64,000 nt of DNA from DATFDN01 sp963830565 (GCA_963830565.1 CAWHMO010000010.1:372001-436000), one strand, 5' to 3'; positions 34,712-44,708 are shown, counted from the first letter of the stretch. The notes: a model not told the origin generated them from the sequence alone. Made by a program: numbers and translations.

Positions 34712-37504
34712 ATGCTGACCCAGATGCCGCTGCCCTCCAAGCCCGAAGCCGCCACGGCGATTCTGCTGGAGTCCCTGGCCGATCTGGCAGGCAGCAACGC
34801 AGCGCCGCCACGCGACGCGGCGCTCGGCGCGTTTCGCCGTCACCTCGCGCGCATCCAGGGACACACGCAGCACGCCTTCGAGCAGGACCAGATCACGGGC
34901 CTGCAAGCCGCGCGCCTGCTCGCCTCGCTCACCGACGGGCTGATCCAGGCTCTCCATGGCCACGCGGTCCGCGCGCTTGGAGAGCCGGAGGCTCTCAGCA
35001 TCGCCGCGACGGGCGGCTACGGAAGGGGCGTGCTGGCCCCGTTCAGCGATATCGACCTGCTGTTTCTGACTGCCCAGGCCCCGTCTGCCTACACGCTGCA
35101 GGTCGTGGAGTACATGCTGTACTTCCTGTGGGATCTTGGCCTGAAGGTCGGACACGCGACGCGATCGGTGGCCGATTGCCTGGCGGAAGGGGCGAAGGAC
35201 GCGACCATCCGAACCTCGCTGCTGGATGCGCGGCATCTGGCAGGCGACCCTGGCCTGTTCGGGGAATTCCACCACGATTTCACGGCGGCCTGCGAAGCGG
35301 TCGGCGCATCGGACTACATCGTTGCCAAGCAGGCCGAGCGCGCCGTCCGCCATCGCCGCTTCGGGGACAGTCCGTTCGTCGTCGAGCCGAACATCAAGGA
35401 GGGCCGGGGCGGATTGCGCGACTTGCAGACCCTCTACTGGATCGCGCGGTACATGTACGGGACGTACACGATGGCAGAGCTGGCGCAGGTGGGCGGCATC
35501 CTGACCGAGACCGAGGCCCGACATGCGCGGCGGGCATGGGAGTTCCTCTGGACCGTTCGCTTCCACCTCCATTACGTCGCCGGGCGTGCGGAGGAGAGAC
35601 TGACCTTCGACCTTCAGCCCGTGGTGGGTGCGCGCATGGGCTACACGCGCCATGGGCGCCAGGACGGCGTGGAGCGCTTCATGCGCCATTACTTCCTCAC
35701 CGCTCGCGAGGTCGCCCGCATCACGCATATCCTGGAGCCGGCAATTCTGCGCGCCGCGCTCGGCTCGCCCGCGATTGCCCCGGAAACCGACACAGGCCTG
35801 CTGAAAGCCGGCTTTGTGCTGGCCGAAGGCCAGCTACTGCCAGTGACCGGGCGGGGGTTCGATGCGGAACCCATTCAGATGCTGCGGATCCTGAAGGTCG
35901 CCCGGGACCGCGACTTGCTGCTGCACCCGCTGGCACTGCGCGCGCTGATTCGCGGCGAGCGTAGCGCCGCCCGGCTACGCGGCAATCCTGAAGCCGCTCG
36001 GCTCTTCATGGACCTACTGTGCGGCCGCGCCGGAGATTCTCGCGCGGCGGATGGCGCCCACTGGCTCGCCATCCTGAACGAGACAGGGTTCCTGGGCCGC
36101 TATCTCCCCGACTGGGCACGCATCGTCGGGCAGATGCAGTTCGACACCTATCACGTCTTCACCGTGGACGAGCACACGATCGAGGCGGTCCGTGTGCTGA
36201 ACGCCCTGGAGCGTGGCGAGTTGTCCGAGGTCGCGCCGATTGCCTCGGCGATCGTGGACCACATGCAGTCACGCCGCGCTCTGCATGTGGCGATGCTGCT
36301 CCATGACATCGCCAAAGGCCGGGGCGGTGACCACTCGTCGCTCGGTGCCGAAATCGCGCTCCAGACCGGCCCGCAGCTCGGCCTGTCAGCGGAGGAGACC
36401 GAGACCGTATCCTGGCTGGTCCTGCACCATCTGCTGCTGAGCGAGACCGCTTTCAAGCGCGACATCGACGACCCGAAGACAATCCTCGATCTCGCCGATC
36501 TCATCCAGTCGCCCGAACGGCTCAAGCTGCTCCTGGTCCTGACCGTCGCCGATATGCGGGCTGTTTCGGCGAAGGTCTGGAACAACTGGAAAGCGACGCT
36601 GCTGCGGGAGTTGTATACCCGCGTGGCCGAGGTGCTCGCCGGCGGCCTGGCCACGACCGAGCGAGACGTGCGGGTAAGCCGCGCCAAACAGGCCGCCGTG
36701 GCACTGCTTCCCGACTTCACGCCGCGTGAAATCGAGACCTTCGGCGCGCTCGGCTACCCGAGCTACTGGCTTTCCTTCGACCCGGAAACCCACGCCCGCC
36801 ATGCGCGGCTGGTGCGCGAAGCAGAGGCACGCCGGGCACCGCTGACCATCGATACCGCGCCGCTGCCAGCGCGCGCGGTGACGGAGGTGACGATCTACTG
36901 CGCCGATCACGGCGGCCTGTTCAGCCAGATCTCCGGCGCGCTCGCCGTAGCCGGCGCCTCCATCGTGGATGCGCGGATCCATACACTGACCAACGGGATG
37001 GCCCTGGACACGTTCTGGATCCAGGACGCGGCCGGGGGCGCGTTCGACGCCCCGCATCGCCTGGCACGGCTCTCCGCGCTCACCGAGCAGGCGTTGTCGG
37101 GCCAGCTCAACCTGGAAGCGGAGATCAGGAAGGTTTCGGCGGCTCTGCTCGGCCGGAGGATGCGGGCGATCCATGTGCCACCCCGCGTGGTGATCGACAA
37201 CCACGCCTCGAACACCTTCACGGTGGTGGAGGTGAACGGACGCGACCGGCCCGGCCTGCTGCACGACGTCACCGCGGCGATCAGCGCGCAAGGCCTGCAG
37301 ATCGGCTCGGCGCACGTCACGACCTACGGGGTCCGGGCGGTGGACGTGTTCTATGTCAAGGACGTGTTCGGCCTGAAAGTGGAGAACGAGCGCCGGCTAC
37401 GCCAAATTCGCGCCGCGCTGCTGGATGCGCTCGACAATTCGGACGAGACAGTGCTGCCGGTCCCCGCGCCGGCGGCCCGGCGTCGCCGGGCCGCCGGCGC
37501 CTGA
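34712..37504 (+). CDS. glnD: Bifunctional uridylyltransferase/uridylyl-removing enzyme GlnD
   Basis: Nitrogen sensor that uridylylates PII protein when glutamine is low and de-uridylylates it when high. The nucleotidyltransferase motif is GGYGRGVLAPFSDIDLLFL. The HD hydrolase domain has VDEHTIEAVRVL and MLLHDIAKGRGGDHS. Two ACT domains end the protein (VTIYCADHGGLFSQISGALAVAGA; VNGRDRPGLLHDVTAAISAQG). About 930 residues, the usual size. The ATG at 34712 (MLTQMPLPS) is the first plausible start. The reading frame is open upstream into MutS without a stop. The 3' end holds a perfect 15-bp hairpin. Confidence 0.93.
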   Translation: MLTQMPLPSKPEAATAILLESLADLAGSNAAPPRDAALGAFRRHLARIQGHTQHAFEQDQITGLQAARLLASLTDGLIQALHGHAVRALGEPEALSIAATGGYGRGVLAPFSDIDLLFLTAQAPSAYTLQVVEYMLYFLWDLGLKVGHATRSVADCLAEGAKDATIRTSLLDARHLAGDPGLFGEFHHDFTAACEAVGASDYIVAKQAERAVRHRRFGDSPFVVEPNIKEGRGGLRDLQTLYWIARYMYGTYTMAELAQVGGILTETEARHARRAWEFLWTVRFHLHYVAGRAEERLTFDLQPVVGARMGYTRHGRQDGVERFMRHYFLTAREVARITHILEPAILRAALGSPAIAPETDTGLLKAGFVLAEGQLLPVTGRGFDAEPIQMLRILKVARDRDLLLHPLALRALIRGERSAARLRGNPEAARLFMDLLCGRAGDSRAADGAHWLAILNETGFLGRYLPDWARIVGQMQFDTYHVFTVDEHTIEAVRVLNALERGELSEVAPIASAIVDHMQSRRALHVAMLLHDIAKGRGGDHSSLGAEIALQTGPQLGLSAEETETVSWLVLHHLLLSETAFKRDIDDPKTILDLADLIQSPERLKLLLVLTVADMRAVSAKVWNNWKATLLRELYTRVAEVLAGGLATTERDVRVSRAKQAAVALLPDFTPREIETFGALGYPSYWLSFDPETHARHARLVREAEARRAPLTIDTAPLPARAVTEVTIYCADHGGLFSQISGALAVAGASIVDARIHTLTNGMALDTFWIQDAAGGAFDAPHRLARLSALTEQALSGQLNLEAEIRKVSAALLGRRMRAIHVPPRVVIDNHASNTFTVVEVNGRDRPGLLHDVTAAISAQGLQIGSAHVTTYGVRAVDVFYVKDVFGLKVENERRLRQIRAALLDALDNSDETVLPVPAPAARRRRAAGA
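37466..37500. terminator. Perfect 15-bp GC hairpin in the last codons of glnD
   Basis: Positions 37466-37480 pair perfectly with 37486-37500 across the loop CGTCG. The stem lies in the last codons before the TGA at 37502-37504 and encodes an Ala/Arg-rich end. A convergent gene ends at 37514, so a bidirectional terminator is likely. There is no T-run. Confidence 0.6.
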
Positions 37505-37513
37505 GGGCCCTCC

Positions 37514-38401
37514 TCAGATCAGCGAATCGTCAGAGCCTCCACCCCCGCCCTGGTCCCAACCGCCCCCGCCCTGATCCCAGCCGCCGCCGCTCGTGTCATC
37601 GGGCACGGAGCCGGGATCGGTCCAGCCGGGCTGGCCGGCGCCGCCCTGATCGCCCCCTTGGTCCCAGGTGCCCTGGTCCACATAACCCGGGTCGGGTGCG
37701 GCGCCAGCGCTCGGGTCCGTCCAGGTGCCCTGGTCCACATAGCCCTGATCGGCCGGGGCGCCGCCCAGGAAGCCGCCCCCGCCCATCGCTCCGCCGATTC
37801 CCTGATGGGGAGAGAACATGTCGCGGATGGCATCCGCCGCTAGCATGCCGCCGGCCACCCCGGCCGCCGTGGTCAGGGCGGAGCCCAGGAACCCCGAGCC
37901 GCCCGCGCGCTGGAACACGCCGGGCTGATAGCCGGGAGGATATTGCGGCGGTGGCGGGGCGCCATACTGATAACCGCCCTGCCCCGGCGCCTGGCCGGGA
38001 CCTCCTCGGCCCCACGGCCCCGCGCCGGGTTGCGGCGCCGTGGGCCGTCCGCCGCCGAACAGATTGCTGAAGAAGCCGCCACCCTGCCGCTGCCCGCCCT
38101 GCTGCTGCGCCTGTTGCGGCTGTTGCGCCTGCTGCAACTCCCATTCCAGGCGCCGAAGCCGGTTCTGCGCCTCGATCAGGGCGTGCTCCTGGACAAAGGC
38201 GAGTTGGGTGATGCGATAGCGCGCCGCCGGATAGGCCTGGAACTGCTCGGTAATGAAGCGGTCGGCTTCGGGATCGACCGGAGGCAACTGCGGCTGGGTG
38301 GCCGGGACTGACGCGCCGCCGGCCCAGGCGCCCGGCTCTGGGGTCGCGCCGCCGACGCGCGCGATGAACTTGGCGATGATGTCGCGTTCTTCGTTGGTCA
38401 T
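37514..38401 (-). CDS. DUF2076 domain-containing protein
   Basis: Protein of 295 residues. The N-terminal DUF2076 part has MTNEERDIIAKFIARVGG and ADRFITEQFQAYPAARYRITQLAFVQEHALIEAQNRLRRLEWELQ. A Gln-rich coil, the FFSNLFGGG motif and a Gly/Pro/Tyr-rich middle follow. A hydrophobic GFLGSALTTAAGVAGGMLAADAI segment comes before an acidic tail with repeats of YVDQGTW and GGWDQGG. Function unknown; homologues are called periplasmic ligand-binding sensor-like without proof. The tail repeats are encoded by direct DNA repeats. Confidence 0.85.
   Translation of the reverse strand: MTNEERDIIAKFIARVGGATPEPGAWAGGASVPATQPQLPPVDPEADRFITEQFQAYPAARYRITQLAFVQEHALIEAQNRLRRLEWELQQAQQPQQAQQQGGQRQGGGFFSNLFGGGRPTAPQPGAGPWGRGGPGQAPGQGGYQYGAPPPPQYPPGYQPGVFQRAGGSGFLGSALTTAAGVAGGMLAADAIRDMFSPHQGIGGAMGGGGFLGGAPADQGYVDQGTWTDPSAGAAPDPGYVDQGTWDQGGDQGGAGQPGWTDPGSVPDDTSGGGWDQGGGGWDQGGGGGSDDSLI
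37664..37741. repeat. Direct repeats encoding the DUF2076 tail
   Basis: A 21-base unit beginning CCAGGTGCCCTGG occurs at 37664-37684 and again at 37721-37741. Related shorter units (CCCTGATCCCA / CCCTGGTCCCA) occur at 37548-37580. They encode the YVDQGTW and GGWDQGG repeats. Confidence 0.75.
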
Positions 38402-38411
38402 GCGCCTCTCC

Positions 38412-38834
38412 CTAGGACAGTCCCAGCCTGCGCCATTCGATTACCGGGCAGCGGTCCATGACCACAGTCAGCCCCGCCCGGCGCCCACGCTCGGCGGCGT
38501 CTCGGTCCACGACGCCCAATTGCATCCACACCACGCGGGCGCCGAGTCGAACCGCTTCATCGACCACCTCCCCGACGTGGACGGTGTTGCGGAAGACATC
38601 CACCATCTCCAGCGGGGCCGCCTCTGAGAGCCGGCCAACCACTTGGCGGCCGCGGATGCTCTGGCCCGAAAGGCCCGGATTGACCGGTGTGACATCGTAG
38701 CGACGATCGATCAGGAAGCCGAGCACCGAGTTGGACGGTCGCCATGGCTTCGCCGATGCCCCGACCACCGCGATGCGCCGCGTCTCGGTCAGAACCTGTT
38801 TGATCGTTTCATCATCCAGCCCGTCAGCGCCCAT
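38412..38834 (-). CDS. CoA-binding domain protein (YccU-like)
   Basis: Rossmann-fold CoA-binding protein of 140 residues. IAVVGASAKPWRPSNSVLGFLIDRRYDVTPVNPG is the typical CoA/nucleotide-binding opening, and DVFRNTVHVGEVVDEAVRLGARVVWMQLGVVD and the C-terminal VMDRCPVIEWRRL complete the family pattern. The exact role is unknown. The ATG at 38834 has AGAGGA upstream. It is divergent from glyQ. Confidence 0.88.
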   Translation of the reverse strand: MGADGLDDETIKQVLTETRRIAVVGASAKPWRPSNSVLGFLIDRRYDVTPVNPGLSGQSIRGRQVVGRLSEAAPLEMVDVFRNTVHVGEVVDEAVRLGARVVWMQLGVVDRDAAERGRRAGLTVVMDRCPVIEWRRLGLS

Positions 38835-38960
38835 GACAGCGTTCCTCTCCCGCGCAATTGGCGACTCTCGACCCATGCTTCAACATGGAGGCATCGGTCC
38901 TGTTGCCGCCCTGCCCTCTGATGCTCTATGTTGCGCCGCACCAACCCGAGGCCCGCGCGC

Positions 38961-39867
38961 ATGGAGTTGAGACGACGTCGCGGCTTTCAGGACCTGATCC
39001 TAGAGCTGCACGCCTTCTGGGCACGTCAGGGCTGCGTGATCCTGCAACCCTACGACGTGGAGATGGGCGCGGGCACCTTCCACCCCGCCACCACGCTCCG
39101 AGCCTTGGGGCCGCGCCCCTGGCGCGCGGCTTATGTGCAGCCAAGCCGCCGCCCGACCGACGGGCGATACGGCGAGAACCCGAACCGCCTCGGCCACTAC
39201 TACCAGTACCAGGTCATCATCAAGCCAAGCCCGGCGGACGCGCAGGAGCTTCTGCTGGCCAGCTATCGCGAGATCGGCCTCGACCCGCTGCACCACGATT
39301 TCCGCTTCGTCGAAGACGACTGGGAGAGCCCGACCCTCGGCGCCTGGGGCCTCGGCTGGGAGGTCTGGTGCGACGGCATGGAGGTCGGCCAGTTCACCTA
39401 TTTCCAGCAGGTCGGCGGGATCCCGGTCGAGCTGCCCAGCTTCGAGATGACCTACGGGCTGGAGCGGCTGGCGATGTACGTGCAGGACGTGGAGAACGTC
39501 TTCGACCTCGACTTCAACGGCGCCGGAATCACCTACGCCGACGTGTTCCTTCGGTCCGAGCGCGAGGTACAGCGCCTACAGCTTCAAGCAGGCCGACACG
39601 GACCTGCTCGCCCGCCACTTCGCCGATGCCGAGCGCGAGTGCCACGCCCTGCTCGCGCACCATCTGGCCTTGCCCGCCTACGATCAGTGCATCAAGGCAA
39701 GCCACCTCTTCAACCTGCTGGACGCGCGCGGCGTCATCAGCGTGACCGAGCGGGCAAGCTATATCGGCCGGGTCCGCGCGCTGGCGAAGGGGTGCTGCGA
39801 GACGTGGGTTGCGGGCGAAGGCACTGAGGTTGAAGGGAAAATGTCCCAGATTGGCGAAAAATCCTGA
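38961..39867 (+). CDS. glyQ: Glycyl-tRNA synthetase alpha subunit, frameshifted as sequenced
   Basis: Catalytic subunit of the tetrameric glycyl-tRNA synthetase, essential. It begins FQDLILELHAFWARQGCVILQPYDVEMGAGTFHPATTLRALG and has PSRRPTDGRYGENPNRLGHYYQYQVIIKPSP and GIPVELPSFEMTYGLERLAMY, nearly invariant in the family. At 39566-39567 (GAGGTAC) one extra G shifts the frame. Removing it restores REYSAYSFKQADTDLL through to EGKMSQIGEKS at 39867. The length is a multiple of three plus one. An upstream ATG at 38928 is possible. glyS begins 3 bases after the stop. Confidence 0.94.
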
Positions 39868-39870
39868 CCG

Positions 39871-41931
39871 ATGCCGGAGCTGTTCCTCGAACTTTTCAGC
39901 GAAGAGATTCCGGCGCGGATGCAGGCCGGCGCCGCTTCCGACCTTGGGCGGCTGGTAAGCGCGGCGCTCGTTGCGCTTTCGCCGCGAAAAGCGGAAACCT
40001 TCGATGGCCCGCGCCGGATCGCCCTGCGCGCCGAGGTCAACGCCGAAGTCGCCGCCGCCTCCAGCACGGAGCGCGGCCCGCGCCTCTCCGCGCCCGAGCA
40101 GGCCCTGGCCGGGTTTATCCGCAAGCACAACGCGCTGCGCGACCAGCTTCGCCAGGAAGGCGAATACTGGGTGCTAGACAAGCGCGCCGCCTCGGTTTCC
40201 GCCGAATCCCTGATCGCCGCCTCCTTCCCGGACCTGCTGCGCCGCTTCCCCTGGCCCAAATCGATGCGCTGGGGCGGCACCAGCGCGTTCACCTGGGTCC
40301 GCCCCCTGCGCCGCATCGTCTGCCTGCTAGGCGGCGCCGTGGTCCCGTTCGCCCTGCGCGAGGGCCACGACGATGCGCACGGGCTCGCCTCCGCCAACCT
40401 CACCGAAGGTCATCGATTCCATGCTCCCGGTCCGGTTGCCGTGGCCTCCTGCGCCGATTGGCAGGAGGCGCTTGCGCAACGGCGAGTGATCGTGAGCGCG
40501 GCCGAGCGCAGCCGCCGCATTGCGCACGGCCTCGCCGCCGAGGCCAAGGTCAGGGATCTCGGCCTCGTCGAAGACCCCGGCCTGCTCGATGAGGTCGCCG
40601 GGCTGGTCGAATGGCCGGTTCCGCTGCTGGGGCGGATCGACCCGGCCTACATGGACCTGCCCTCCGAGGTCATGCAGGTCTCCATGCGCGTGAACCAGCG
40701 GTACTTCGCCCTGCGCGCAAGCGACGGCGCCCCTGCCCCGTGGTTCGGCTTCGTGGCCAACATCGAAGCCGAGGACGGCGGTGCCGCGATCATCGCCGGC
40801 AACGAGCGCGTGCTGCACGCCCGCTTCGCCGATGCGCGGCATTTCTGGGATCTCGATCGGCGAACGAAGCTCGCCGACCGCCTGCCCCAGCTCGACGGAA
40901 TCACCTTCCATGCCAGGCTTGGAACGCAGGGCGAGCGCGTCCGCCGGCTGCGCCGCCTGGCACGCGAGATCGCTCCCCTTGTCGGCGCCGACCCGACCCG
41001 CGCGGACCGCGCGGCGAAACTCGCCAAGGCCGATCTCGTCACCGGAATGGTCGGCGAGTTCCCCGAACTGCAGGGCGTCATGGGCCGCTACTACGCCCTG
41101 CACGACCACGAGCCGGCGGAGGTCGCCGACGCGATCCGCGACCACTACGCCCCCAAGGGACCGAACGACGCCGTGCCCGCGGCGCCGGTCTCGGTCGCGG
41201 TCGCGCTGGCCGACAAGCTCGACCAGCTCGCCGGGTTCTTCGCCATCGGCGAGAAGCCGACCGGCTCGGGCGATCCCTTCGCGCTCCGACGCGCCGGCCT
41301 CGGAATCACCCGCATCATCCGCGAGAACGGGCTGCGGTTCGGCTTGCAGCGCCTCATCGAAAGTGCCGGCGAAGCCTATCGCGAACGCGGGATCAATCCC
41401 GCTCCGCCGTTAGAGGTTCTGGACTTCCTGATTGAACGCTTGCACGTGCATCTACGCTCGGAGGGACGGCGGCATGATGTGATAGCGGCTGCGTTCGGCG
41501 CTGCTCACGACGACGATCTCACGCGACTGGAAGCCCGCGCCGACACGGTTGCCGCGCTGCTTGGGACCGATATCGGAAGCGACCTGCTCACCGCCTATCG
41601 CCGCGCCGCAAATATTCTGCGGATCGAAGGCCGGAAGGACGGTCCCCACGATGGCGATATCGAGTCGGCGCTTCTCCGAGAGCGCGAAGAAAAGGATCTC
41701 ATGCGGGCGCTCCAGGATGGTCGCTCCGCGATTGACGATCTTCTCGCCCGCGAAGCCTATCATGAAGCTATCGTTCCGATGGCGGCGCTCCGCCCCAAGG
41801 TCGATGCGTTCTTCGATCGCGTAACCGTCAACGCGCCGGAGCCCGATTTGCGCCGCAATCGTTTGCGTCTTCTCAACCGGGTTCGGGCGACCATCGACCG
41901 GGTCGCCGATTTTTCGCAGATCGAGGGCTGA
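39871..41931 (+). CDS. glyS: Glycyl-tRNA synthetase beta subunit
   Basis: Beta subunit of 686 residues, which holds the tRNA-binding part of the enzyme. PELFLELFSEEIPARMQAGA is the standard start. PKSMRWG, VEWPVPLLGRIDPAYMDLPSEVMQVSMRVNQRYFAL, FVANIEAEDGGA, GNERVLHARFADARHFWDLDR and LADKLDQLAGFFAIGEKPTGSGDPFALRRAG follow in the expected order, with the anticodon-binding DALR region at the C-terminus. It is coupled to glyQ, and ppdK follows after 12 bases. Confidence 0.97.
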   Translation: MPELFLELFSEEIPARMQAGAASDLGRLVSAALVALSPRKAETFDGPRRIALRAEVNAEVAAASSTERGPRLSAPEQALAGFIRKHNALRDQLRQEGEYWVLDKRAASVSAESLIAASFPDLLRRFPWPKSMRWGGTSAFTWVRPLRRIVCLLGGAVVPFALREGHDDAHGLASANLTEGHRFHAPGPVAVASCADWQEALAQRRVIVSAAERSRRIAHGLAAEAKVRDLGLVEDPGLLDEVAGLVEWPVPLLGRIDPAYMDLPSEVMQVSMRVNQRYFALRASDGAPAPWFGFVANIEAEDGGAAIIAGNERVLHARFADARHFWDLDRRTKLADRLPQLDGITFHARLGTQGERVRRLRRLAREIAPLVGADPTRADRAAKLAKADLVTGMVGEFPELQGVMGRYYALHDHEPAEVADAIRDHYAPKGPNDAVPAAPVSVAVALADKLDQLAGFFAIGEKPTGSGDPFALRRAGLGITRIIRENGLRFGLQRLIESAGEAYRERGINPAPPLEVLDFLIERLHVHLRSEGRRHDVIAAAFGAAHDDDLTRLEARADTVAALLGTDIGSDLLTAYRRAANILRIEGRKDGPHDGDIESALLREREEKDLMRALQDGRSAIDDLLAREAYHEAIVPMAALRPKVDAFFDRVTVNAPEPDLRRNRLRLLNRVRATIDRVADFSQIEG

Positions 41932-41943
41932 ACGGAGTAGCCG

Positions 41944-44613
41944 ATGCCACAATGGGTGTACAGCTTCGGCGCCGGCCGCAACGAAGGCCGGGCGGACATG
42001 CGCGACCTGCTGGGCGGCAAGGGCGCCAACCTGGCCGAAATGGCCTCGATCGGCCTGCCGGTTCCGCCCGGCTTCACCCTCACCACCGATGTCTGCACCG
42101 CGTTCTACAAGAACGACCGGCACTACCCTGCCGAACTGGAAGCCCAGGTCCGCGAGGCCCTGGCGCGCGTTGAGGCCGCGGTCGGCCGCCGGTTCGGCGA
42201 TCGCGAGCTGCCCCTGCTCGTCTCGGTCCGCTCGGGCGCGCGCGTCTCCATGCCGGGCATGATGGACACGGTCCTCAATCTCGGCCTCAACGACACGACG
42301 GTCGAGGGCCTCGCGCGCGACGCCGAGGATTCGCGCTTCGCCTGGGACAGCTACCGCCGCTTCATCCAGATGTACGGCTCGGTCGTGCTCGGCGTCGATC
42401 ACCACCGCTTCGAGGAGATCATCGAGCATGCGAAGCTCGACACCGGGGTAATGGAGGACACGGCGCTCACCGCCAAGGATTGGCAGGGCGTCGTGGACGG
42501 CTACAAGGACATGGTCGCGCGCGAAACCGGCAAGCCCTTCCCGCAAAGCCCGGAGGAGCAGCTCTGGGGCGCGATCGGCGCGGTGTTCGGCAGTTGGATG
42601 AACCCGCGTGCCATCACCTATCGCCGTCTGCACGATATCCCGGCCGAGTGGGGCACCGCCGTCAGCGTGCAGGCGATGGTGTTCGGCAACATGGGCGAGG
42701 ACTGCGCCACCGGCGTCTGCTTCACCCGCGATCCCTCGACTGGCGAGAACGTCTTCTACGGCGAATACCTGGTCAACGCCCAGGGCGAGGACGTGGTGGC
42801 CGGCATCCGCACCCCGCAGCCGCTGTCGGCGGCGCGCGCCAGGCCCGGCGAGGTGCCGATGGAGGCGGCGATGCCGCATGCGTATCGCGAGCTGATGGAG
42901 GTGCGCCGCAGGCTCGAGCAGCACTATCGCGACATGCAGGACATCGAGTTCACGGTCCAGAAGAACCGCCTCTACATGCTGCAGACAAGGAGCGGCAAAC
43001 GCACCACGGCCGCCAGCCTGCGCATCGCGGTGGAGATGGCGCGCGAGGGCCTGATCGAACAGACCGAAGCGGTGCGCCGGGTGAACCCCTCGGCACTCGA
43101 CCAGCTTCTGCATCCGATGCTCGACCCGGCCGCGCCGCGCACGCTGCTCGGGAAGGGTCTGCCGGCGAGCCCCGGCGCGGCGTGCGGCGCGGTCGTGTTC
43201 AGCGCCGACGAAGCGGAGTCGCGCGCCGCCAAGGGCGAATCCGTCATCCTCGTGCGGATCGAGACCAGCCCCGAGGACATCCATGGGATGCACGCCGCAA
43301 AGGGCATCCTCACCACGCGCGGCGGCATGACCAGCCACGCCGCCGTGGTCGCGCGCGGCATGGGTCGGCCCTGCGTCGCCGGCGCCGGCGGGATCACCGT
43401 GAACTATAACGCCCAGACCCTTTCGGCGGGCGGGCGGGTCGTCCAGGCGGGCGAGACGATCACGCTCGATGGCGCCGCGGGCGAGGTGTTTGCCGGCAGC
43501 GTCGCGATGATCGAACCCGCGGTATCGGGCGATTTCGGCACGTTGATGGAGTGGGCGGACGCTATGCGCGAACTCAAGGTGCGCGCCAACGCCGAGACGC
43601 CGCTGGATGCCGAGACGGCGCGCAAATACGGCGCCGAGGGCATCGGCCTTTGCCGCACCGAGCACATGTTCTTCGACCCGGAGCGCATCGGCGCCGTGCG
43701 TCAGATGATCATGGCCCGCGACGAGGATGGGCGGCGCGCGGCGCTTGCGCGCCTGCTGCCGTTTCAGCGAGAGGATTTCCGCAAGCTGTTCCGGATCATG
43801 GCCGGGCTTCCGGTCACGATCCGCCTGCTCGACCCGCCGCTGCACGAGTTCCTCCCGCACGGCGAATCCGAGCTGGCCGAGGTCGCGGGGGCGGTCGGCA
43901 CCGATGTCGAGACGATGCGCCGCCGGGCCGCGGAGCTGGCCGAGGCCAACCCGATGCTCGGTCATCGCGGCTGCCGCCTCGGCATCTCCTACCCCGAAAT
44001 CTACGAGATGCAGGCGCGCGCGATCTTCGAGGGGGCGCTGGCCATCGCCGCCGAAATCGGCGCGGCACCGGTGCCCGAGATCATGATCCCGCTGGTCGGC
44101 ACACGGAAAGAGCTGGAGATCACCCGCGCACAGGTCGAGAAGATCGCAGCGCGGGTGTTCAAGGAAGCCGGCCGCGAGATCGAGTACAGCGTCGGCACGA
44201 TGATCGAACTGCCGCGCGCCGCGATCATCGCCGACCAGATTGCCGAGGTCGCCGACTTCTTCAGCTTCGGCACCAATGATCTCACCCAGACTACCTTCGG
44301 GCTGTCGCGCGACGACGCGGGCAAGTTCCTGCCGCTCTACGTGGAAAAGGGCATCCTGCCGAAAGACCCGTTCGTCTCCCTCGATATCGAGGGCGTCGGC
44401 GCCCTGGTCCGGCTCGCCGCCGACAGGGGTCGCGGTATCAAGTCGGGACTGAAGCTCGGCATCTGCGGGGAGCACGGCGGCGACCCGTCGTCGATTGCGT
44501 TCTGCCAGGAACTCAGGCTGGACTATGTCTCATGCAGCCCGTACCGAGTCCCAGTCGCCCGCCTCGCCGCCGCGCAGGCGGCGCTGGGCACGGCCGGCGA
44601 CCGCACCGCCTGA
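41944..44613 (+). CDS. ppdK: Pyruvate, phosphate dikinase
   Basis: Interconverts pyruvate, ATP and phosphate with PEP, AMP and pyrophosphate. At 889 residues it has the family length. The nucleotide-binding domain has LLGGKGANLAEMASIGLPVPPGFTL and SVRSGARVSMPGMMDTVLNLGLN. The phosphohistidine domain has LTTRGGMTSHAAVVARGMGRPCVAG with the catalytic His. The PEP/pyruvate domain has GIGLCRTEHMF, LGHRGCRLGI, FFSFGTNDLTQTTFG and LGICGEHGGDPSSI. The gene directly follows glyS, an arrangement seen in several Rhodospirillales. Confidence 0.97.
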   Translation: MPQWVYSFGAGRNEGRADMRDLLGGKGANLAEMASIGLPVPPGFTLTTDVCTAFYKNDRHYPAELEAQVREALARVEAAVGRRFGDRELPLLVSVRSGARVSMPGMMDTVLNLGLNDTTVEGLARDAEDSRFAWDSYRRFIQMYGSVVLGVDHHRFEEIIEHAKLDTGVMEDTALTAKDWQGVVDGYKDMVARETGKPFPQSPEEQLWGAIGAVFGSWMNPRAITYRRLHDIPAEWGTAVSVQAMVFGNMGEDCATGVCFTRDPSTGENVFYGEYLVNAQGEDVVAGIRTPQPLSAARARPGEVPMEAAMPHAYRELMEVRRRLEQHYRDMQDIEFTVQKNRLYMLQTRSGKRTTAASLRIAVEMAREGLIEQTEAVRRVNPSALDQLLHPMLDPAAPRTLLGKGLPASPGAACGAVVFSADEAESRAAKGESVILVRIETSPEDIHGMHAAKGILTTRGGMTSHAAVVARGMGRPCVAGAGGITVNYNAQTLSAGGRVVQAGETITLDGAAGEVFAGSVAMIEPAVSGDFGTLMEWADAMRELKVRANAETPLDAETARKYGAEGIGLCRTEHMFFDPERIGAVRQMIMARDEDGRRAALARLLPFQREDFRKLFRIMAGLPVTIRLLDPPLHEFLPHGESELAEVAGAVGTDVETMRRRAAELAEANPMLGHRGCRLGISYPEIYEMQARAIFEGALAIAAEIGAAPVPEIMIPLVGTRKELEITRAQVEKIAARVFKEAGREIEYSVGTMIELPRAAIIADQIAEVADFFSFGTNDLTQTTFGLSRDDAGKFLPLYVEKGILPKDPFVSLDIEGVGALVRLAADRGRGIKSGLKLGICGEHGGDPSSIAFCQELRLDYVSCSPYRVPVARLAAAQAALGTAGDRTA

Positions 44614-44708
44614 GCCGGTAAAGCGGCAAAAGGGATCGGGGGCCAAAAGCGAAGCCAGGCCGCTGAACGGCCGAGTGTTAAAATGCCTTTCTGGGAGGAG
44701 AGGACGTT

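Noticed and set aside
41452..44475. Very long open frame on the minus strand opposite glyS/ppdK
   Set aside because: It is a high-GC shadow of the two real genes: the protein is Arg/His/Asp-rich with no recognisable domain, while the plus strand has intact enzyme motifs throughout.
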